Positions 57,711 to 64,000 of a DNA stretch of 64,000 nucleotides are shown one piece after another. The notes below the pieces were generated by a model. The model was not told the origin of the DNA. It searched no databases and saw only the letters and a program-made list of their open reading frames with translations. This DNA comes from Paramacrobiotus metropolitanus (lineage: Eukaryota; Tardigrada; Eutardigrada; Parachela; Macrobiotidae): positions 1,254,501 through 1,318,500 of the forward strand of contig NW_026570241.1 of assembly GCF_019649055.1 (NCBI RefSeq), written 5' to 3'. The translations under genes and the position numbers were made by a program. The first letter of the stretch is position 1. Each line of letters begins with the position of its first letter.

Positions 57711-60700
57711 ATGTCTCAGGTATGTTGGTAAATCAGCGTAAATAAACATGTACGAGTATATTCTGATTGTCATACTGACATAATTTCGCTTCAGCGCCCT
57801 GAAATTTCTTTTGTGAACCAACAAGTAGAGGGAACTTTGGAGGTGACAAAGAATCGAGCGTATTTTCGAGGGCAAGGTTATGTGAGTACAAACGCATAGA
57901 AGAATTTATTTAGCAAAAATATTGCAGCCTTTTAAGCTTTGACTCGTTGAGTTTGACAAATTTGGTTTCTCATTTATGAAGACGATAGATAGCATCACGA
58001 AGAGAAGGATAAAGGAAGATGTGGTGATACTGGGTGACTTCAGCAACTACGCTGCGCATGGTGACCGCGTTCTAGTGGTTATTCAAGATCCGAGAAGTTT
58101 TCTTGTAAGCGCTCATTCATTCAGTGTTTCGGACTAATCCATGATATCTGCGGCAGCCCAAACTGAATTTCTACTGGGACGACCTAAGCAGGACAATTGG
58201 GATTGAAAGTCTGGGGACCGCTTTCGAGAAGCGAGAAATTATGGCCTTGCTCAAGAGACCGTATTCGCAGCTCTTACAACAAGAGCAAAACCGAAACCGA
58301 ACAAAAAACAGAATAGTACAGAATGTTCAACAGAAGTGGATGGAGATTATTCAGTATCGGTGCAATTTAAATGCATTTCCGGAATACATGTTTCAAAAGG
58401 TCGGAGAGGTACGTTCAAACTAAAACAACCACGTACCAATCACGCACAAGAACCAATCATTTGGTTCTTGGGTGGTTCTGAAGGGAATTTGTAATAGCTG
58501 GGTAAAGTTGCGGCGCTGCTAACCGCTTTCTGGATTATTTTGATTTAAAGGACAATGTGCTATAGATTTTAAATGTTGGCTTAATCCAGTGATGACAGGA
58601 TTAATTTTGCATTATCTGTACTTTTAACTGAGGGAAGTGACCCGGTACATGGTTCCTTGCATGCACGGGAACTATCGCCTGCGGTTTTCCCAAACACAAG
58701 CAAGCTAAACTTCTTGAGAAATTATGTTCATAGTCGAGTGAAATTATGTAGGTATGTAGCTAGGTAGGTTCACTGTATAGGTAATCAAGCTAAAATTTTT
58801 GAGAAATTGTTTTCAATGTCAAGCTACAAATTTAATATAAATAATTTAATTTATTAATTTAATTTGATTTGTAGGTAGGTACAGTACTAGTATTTTTGTG
58901 AAGATACAGATAGGTTTATAGGTAATCAAACTAACATTGTGTGAGAAATAGTCGATGTGGTCTAACGCAACATTTTTATGGTAGCCATAAATACTCAAAG
59001 CACTTAAAACTTACAGTAAAACATAAACGTAAACTTTTATTCGACAGTACAGTTACAACTTAAACGTAAAGTTAGTAAAGTTTTAAATATTTTTTGTGTA
59101 GTGACATTTCTGAATGCACCGTGAATGCATCACAGATTGTCGACGTAATACAACGCGGGTCGGAAGATGATTTTCAGTATGCTGTCGGTCAGCTGCGGAA
59201 TTTAAAAATAAGGAAACCAGATTATTATAAACTGGAGCGAACTTGCTTTTCTACGCCGCGGAAAGAGGAAGATATACACCGCGACGTGATCGAACCAGGT
59301 ATGTATTCCCGTTCTCGGTTTCACACTACATATTGGATACTACGGCGTTTTAACGAAGATTTGGAAAATGTTTTCAAATATTTCCATCCACTTTCAGATC
59401 TGTTAAAGCATATCAAAAAATCGCTGGTTTTTGTGGAGTTGCGAATACAACACGGCATACAACAGTAAGACTACTTAGCAGCAAACAATGGGCTTTTTTT
59501 ACACGAACTCATTCAGCCATGATTGCTAATTTTTAGTTGCCGTATCACTGATTTGGGTCATAGCGATGATTTTCAAACTTGGAAGATGGCTATCATGCTG
59601 GAAAACAACATAAGTACAGAAATCTTCGATTACTCGGAGCCCGAACCACTGGATCCATTCATCGATGTTCGTATGAAAATTTGCACACTAAAAGACTAAA
59701 TGAGCTGATTAAGACTAAATATTAATGAACGCTCTAGATCGAATAACAGTGTTTATTATTGCTGCGCTCTCTCTGATAACGAGCTAGAGAAACAGAATCC
59801 GTTCATTCATTGTCGTATAAACTCCATTTCCAATTCAAAGTGCACAGTCAGTGGAACACACGTAAAGGTCATGGAAATAATCTTTAACTCCCTGGTTTTT
59901 TTTTGAATTTTTCTTTCAGTTATTTCCATTATGATCAGTTGTGTCTGTTTTTCAGACTGACCGCCTGGATCTGACGAATCTGTTGACTTTCACCATCGAC
60001 CCGCCAAACGCCGCCGACAATTATGATGCTGTCTCATGCGAGCTACGAAACGGAATTTATCGTGTGGGTGTCCATATTGCTGATGTCAGTGCTTACATCG
60101 CAAAAAAATCTGAGCTGGATCGGGATGCTTCGGCTCGGGGCACGACTGTATACCTGCAAAACGAAACGGTACCCATGCTGCCGGCAGAATTGGTGGAAAA
60201 GTGCTTGCTTCTTGCCGGAAAGGACCGACGCACGATATCGATCATTTTCGATATCACATCAAACGGAAGAATAATAAAGCAATCAGGGTTTTTCAAGTCG
60301 CGAATTCGTAGTCGTGCAGATTTGACGTACGAGGACGCGCAGGTATTACTGGCGTATGTTAACATTGTACTGTGGTATTTCATCACAACCTAGCTAATAA
60401 ATCCCAAAGCAAATCTTATGTATTTATTTTAACTGACTTAAGACACCTTTACAGGATATTATCGATGGAAAAATATGGCAAAATGACATGCAACTTACAA
60501 GAAGCGTCCGCAACTTGAAAACCATTACCCCTGTTCTAAGACACATTCGATGGGAAAAAGGTAACGGTTCAAAACGCAACCGGTAAAAATGAAATAATGT
60601 AATTTACTAATCTTTCATTTACTGAAACTTAACAATTTGTACCTTCCATAAAGTTAGCCAGAAATTTATCTGTATAAAGCCATTTTGTATTACAGATCAG

Positions 60701-62637
60701 CCTATAAGCATGGGTGAATGTAAACCAGTGCAACTGTGGGACTTTCGGCCGACTGAGGAAACAAAAACGGAAATGAAACAGAAACTCCAGTATGATAGCC
60801 AAGAGTAAGCCTATTTATTATTTCCTGGATAATGATACAGTAGTGAACGTTACGCATCAGATGTCCATTTACAAACTGAAAAATGTTCCAGAATAATAGC
60901 AGAACTGGCCTTACTGACCAATCGCACGGCGGCAGAGAAGATTTTCAAGGTAAACTAACAATAATATCAGACACCAGATTTTTGCAATGTGAAGAAGGCG
61001 TTCATAAATTCACACTTCCACAATTAAAAGCGTACCGTTGCAACATATTCTAAAAGATAACGCTTTATAGATACTAGACTAAATATATTCGAACATTTTT
61101 TTTGCGAAGAAGGTACAATTCTTATCGTTATTTTCTTTGATACGAAGCGAACGGCGAAAATGTGCTTTACGGCTCACGAGATACTAAACAGTTTGATGTC
61201 AGTGCAGTGCTCGGTATTATTACACCCATGAAAAAATAAATTGGAAATTTCCAGAAATACCCCAATCAATGTTTGCTGCGACGCCATGGGGAACCGTTTA
61301 CTGATGCACTGCAGCTCGCTGCCAAAAACTGCGGATTTGATAACGTTCATACTCCGCTGTCTCGAGGCGACATTCGCCCCTTGTTAGAGCAGTGTCGGTC
61401 TCATCCAATCAGCGAAGCGGCACTCAAAGCCATGGTCGTCAAAGCGATGCAGAGTGCTCAGTATGTGAATCCCGCAGATGAGGACAGCTTCCATTACGCC
61501 CTCGGTACGTGTTAGTGTAAAATGCAGGTTCAAGTCATTACCGTACCTTGTTTGTTTCGGGGAGGGCTTCCAAGTGTGAAAAGGTCACCAATTGATAGAG
61601 TACGGTGTATTTTGTATCGAACGTCGCGAGATGCTACAATTACGCCATCGTCAAGAGCGCATTTTTGTCTGACGCCTTGAAGAGAACCCTTTTTCCCAAT
61701 TTCATAAACCCATTACTTGCATTTCCAGTGATACTGGAGATCGTTTGAAACTACCCGTTAAAAAATTTGAAAAACACGCGAAGAAAAATCTATAGAATTA
61801 AGAATCAGCAATAGAGAATGCATATTATAAATCTCGTATTTAGTTTTAAAAACATACGATGTACTGTAGGTATGGAACATTATACGCATATGACGTCTCC
61901 TATTCGTCGGTATGCCGACATTGTTGTTCACCGTATGCTGCTTGGTCAAGAGTACAGTCGTCATGAGCTCCAGCTCATTATTGACCGTTGTAACAACCGC
62001 AAGGATGCCGCAAAATGCTCTGCCAATGATAACTGGAACCTTTACATGGGGGACTATATTAAAAACAATCCCGCCTTCGCCCAGCAATCGCATCGGGCAG
62101 TGATAACCGGCATCCTTCCGGCTGAGTTTGCCATGGAGGTGTTTGTCATTGATTATGCAATACGTAAGAAGACATATGTGTCATCCAGAAAAGATAAGCG
62201 CATAGCCAACTGTTTGCATGCGCTGTCTGCCGATAATGGTGGTCCAAGGTGGAATCAGTTTATTATTACGTGGAAGAAAGACGACCAATCGGAAGTACCA
62301 CCAGAACGAGCATCTGAGGAAAACAATGCAGAAACTCTGGAAGTGTGGGACGTGGTGAGTGTCAAATTCGAGGCATCCACTGGGATCGATCCCCGCGAAT
62401 TCTCGGTACGCAATGGTACTTTGTTCGCTGTAGCGGCATGTTGTTCAAACTTCAAAGTTGGTTTATGTATCCTCACAGGTTGTTTTCGCCGGCAAGGGAA
62501 CCTAGTACAACATCAAGAATAATGTAACTTCCCAAAAGCCATTCCTTACAGTTCGTGCCATGCCTATGCATCGATTCAGTGGTCCGGAAATTCCAGTGCT
62601 TGGCTTCCTTAGCACCTACGCCAATGATTGCATGTAA
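57711..62637 (+). CDS. RNB-domain exoribonuclease paralogue with altered catalytic site
   Basis: Fourteen exons with fully consistent phase (802 residues): 57711-57719 (ATGTCTCAG), 57795-57881, 57982-58104, 58157-58408, 59136-59298, 59398-59464, 59537-59666, 59956-60342, 60455-60560, 60696-60804, 60892-60949, 61255-61504, 61870-62405, 62506-62637. Same intron map as the - strand gene at 47.9-51.3 kb. RNB landmarks: HIADVSAYIAKKS, ASARGTTVYLQN and TSPIRRYADIVVHRML. The metal site reads DPPNAADNYDAVSC. Against the canonical D-x-D-D it is D-N-Y-D, so the aspartate equivalent to RNase II Asp209 is tyrosine. Loss of that residue abolishes cleavage in RNase II, so this may be an RNA-binding pseudoenzyme. 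All frames remain open, which argues for retained function. The tiny first exon is the least certain part. Confidence 0.8.
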
Positions 62638-63600
62638 TCTGATTTCTACTGGCTTAATGCAGATTTGATATGCTGCTACCGATTCGAATCGAATTCATTT
62701 TGTTACTCGTGCAATTTCAGGGTTTTAGACAACTAAAATACAGTGTTAGAATATCTTTGTTTGCAGCGTTTACGTGACCATATATTTGCTTCTACAACCG
62801 CCTAAAGGCAACATAAAGAAAGTCAAAATATTGCACGTACAATTTTAAATGAAAGGAATACACAGGTTTCCGTACAAGGCCACTTCTCCAAAAGCGTTTC
62901 GCGTCATTTTATTTTGCTGGCAGCCCAGACACAATCGCCACCTATGTTACATTACCAATCAGCATATCACTAAGATTCTGATCTCACTCTGCGACTCCGG
63001 ATACACCACGAGCAAGCTGCATACCAAATATTTAATTTGCAAAACGAACACCGCATACCGCATAAAATTCTGGATACTGATTTGAGAAAGTTAATTGAGT
63101 CGTGGACGATATGCAATCACTTTTCGGTGATATACCAATACATTCATAACCAAACATAACACTATCACGAAGTATGGTGATTTATGGCTTTATTTTAAAA
63201 AATTATTGTCGAAGCAGCCTCGCGAAGCCGACAGCGTACGGCTTCCACATGCTTCTATACTGCGCAGCGGTGTGCATTTCCATGGATGTCGGAATCTGGC
63301 AGCAGATCCGGAACACAAGAAATTTGTGTAACCGCCTCGAGCTAGTGGTAACCTTCTAGCATTTTCTTTGGAATCAATAAATACCGAAAAGTCTCAAAAG
63401 GTCGGCAATTCCAGTCTCGTTCAAAGTTTAAACGTGTCATTAAACTACTGCAAAACCGTTCCAACAGCCTGACCGCTCAACCAAAGCACATTCGCGGTTT
63501 GTATAAACCATAGATCTTCGTGGGGCTCGGTCCTCGCCTAGCACTCCACTTTTCCCATACCTTCTTCCTTCGGAAAAGTGATAGTTAATGTATACACATT
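62638..63600. other. Intergenic, nothing recognised
   Basis: Short frames only. The right end leads into the 3' side of the Ig-like paralogue. Confidence 0.35.
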
Positions 63601-63605
63601 ATCCT

Positions 63606-64000
63606 GGTTCGTTCGACTTCGAGAAGCTTACTGGCAGATTAAATACAACGTTCGGCAACCGAATCAAATAGCCAGCCTCCATAGTGAAGTGGTTTCTTGG
63701 CGCCAACACGTATGTACCGTTATATTTCCATATGGAAGCTGGAAAATTCCAACCACAAGGAAATGAGACAGCACATGCAGCGGAAAACTTCAAGCGAGGC
63801 TGCAATTTTTGGCAAGCGAGGCAGCGAAGACGTCAGCGCTCCTCTGCGGGACAGGCTGCAGCCAGTAACGATTGCGCAGACACAGGTCGTCCGAACCACT
63901 ACGCCGGCAACGCTGAAAACACTGAAATTCTCCGAGGGCATCGAAAGAGACGTTGGAAAGAACTAAGCGGCTTTCTTCGTTAATAATGTCCATGTGCATT
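63606..64000 (-). pseudogene. Ig-like protein paralogue, frameshifted, runs off the window
   Basis: On the - strand, 63999-63790 reads NEESRLVLSNVSFDALGEFQ with CFQRCRRSGSDDLCLRNRYW and SADVFA. The homology to the 21-kb Ig-like gene then continues in another frame from about 63805 (FSAACAVSFPC, IWKYNGTYV, HFTMEAGYLI). Counting bases between SADVFA and the FS.ACA(L/V)SFPC anchor gives 41 here against 45 in the paralogue, a 4-base deletion. The 5' part lies beyond the window edge. Either a pseudogene or a local sequence error. Confidence 0.6.

Noticed and set aside
59101-59135. Upstream start of nuclease exon 5 after TTTTGTGTAG
   Set aside because: That acceptor gives a stop at once in the required phase; the acceptor at 59133-59135 (CATCACAG) keeps the frame and aligns with the paralogue.

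Overview
The window is animal nuclear DNA. Genes are split into many small exons with GT..AG introns of roughly 20-900 bases, AATAAA signals follow several stop codons, and metazoan-only families are present: natriuretic-peptide-type receptor guanylyl cyclases, a CLIP-like trypsin protease, a BTB-BACK-PHR protein and two-domain Ig-like proteins. Base composition is moderate, and transposon debris is abundant. A small invertebrate such as a tardigrade fits the receptor cyclase duplication and compact introns, but that is inference; nothing in the sequence proves the phylum.

Layout. 1-18.6 kb: two tandem receptor guanylyl cyclase genes on the + strand (the first enters from the left edge, the second is complete). 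They are separated by a single-exon sugar transporter (- strand), a 1-kb foldback transposon with a 4-base target duplication, and a tyrosine-recombinase-type retroelement with the split direct repeat order A1-ORFs-B1-A2-B2 that has lost its recombinase gene. 19-24 kb: remnants of an unknown gene, an Ig-like gene and a possible small secreted protein. 24.6-36.6 kb: a transposon-rich block. It holds a DIRS-type element on the - strand (gag, RT/RNase H and tyrosine recombinase, each with visible damage), a decayed BTB-BACK-PHR gene, and a second internally deleted DIRS-like element bounded by inverted repeats, followed by minisatellites. 38.4-47 kb: a small BEN-like gene, a nearly complete two-exon piggyBac transposase gene, an intron-containing gene ending in a phage-type tail-collar domain, and a cysteine-rich secreted protein. 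47.8-62.7 kb: two divergently oriented RNB-domain exonuclease paralogues (DIS3L2-like), both with open and phase-consistent exons, flanking a trypsin-like protease gene and a solo LTR. 63.6 kb-end: a damaged paralogue of the Ig-like gene.

Main biological points: a receptor cyclase whose second copy carries a 2-base deletion that would cut it to an NPR-C-like receptor; an RNB paralogue with one catalytic aspartate replaced by tyrosine; a eukaryotic tail-collar protein of unknown job; and three independent tyrosine-recombinase retroelements at different stages of decay. Exon boundaries were inferred by eye from splice consensus, reading phase and comparison between paralogues in the window, and may be off by a base in places.
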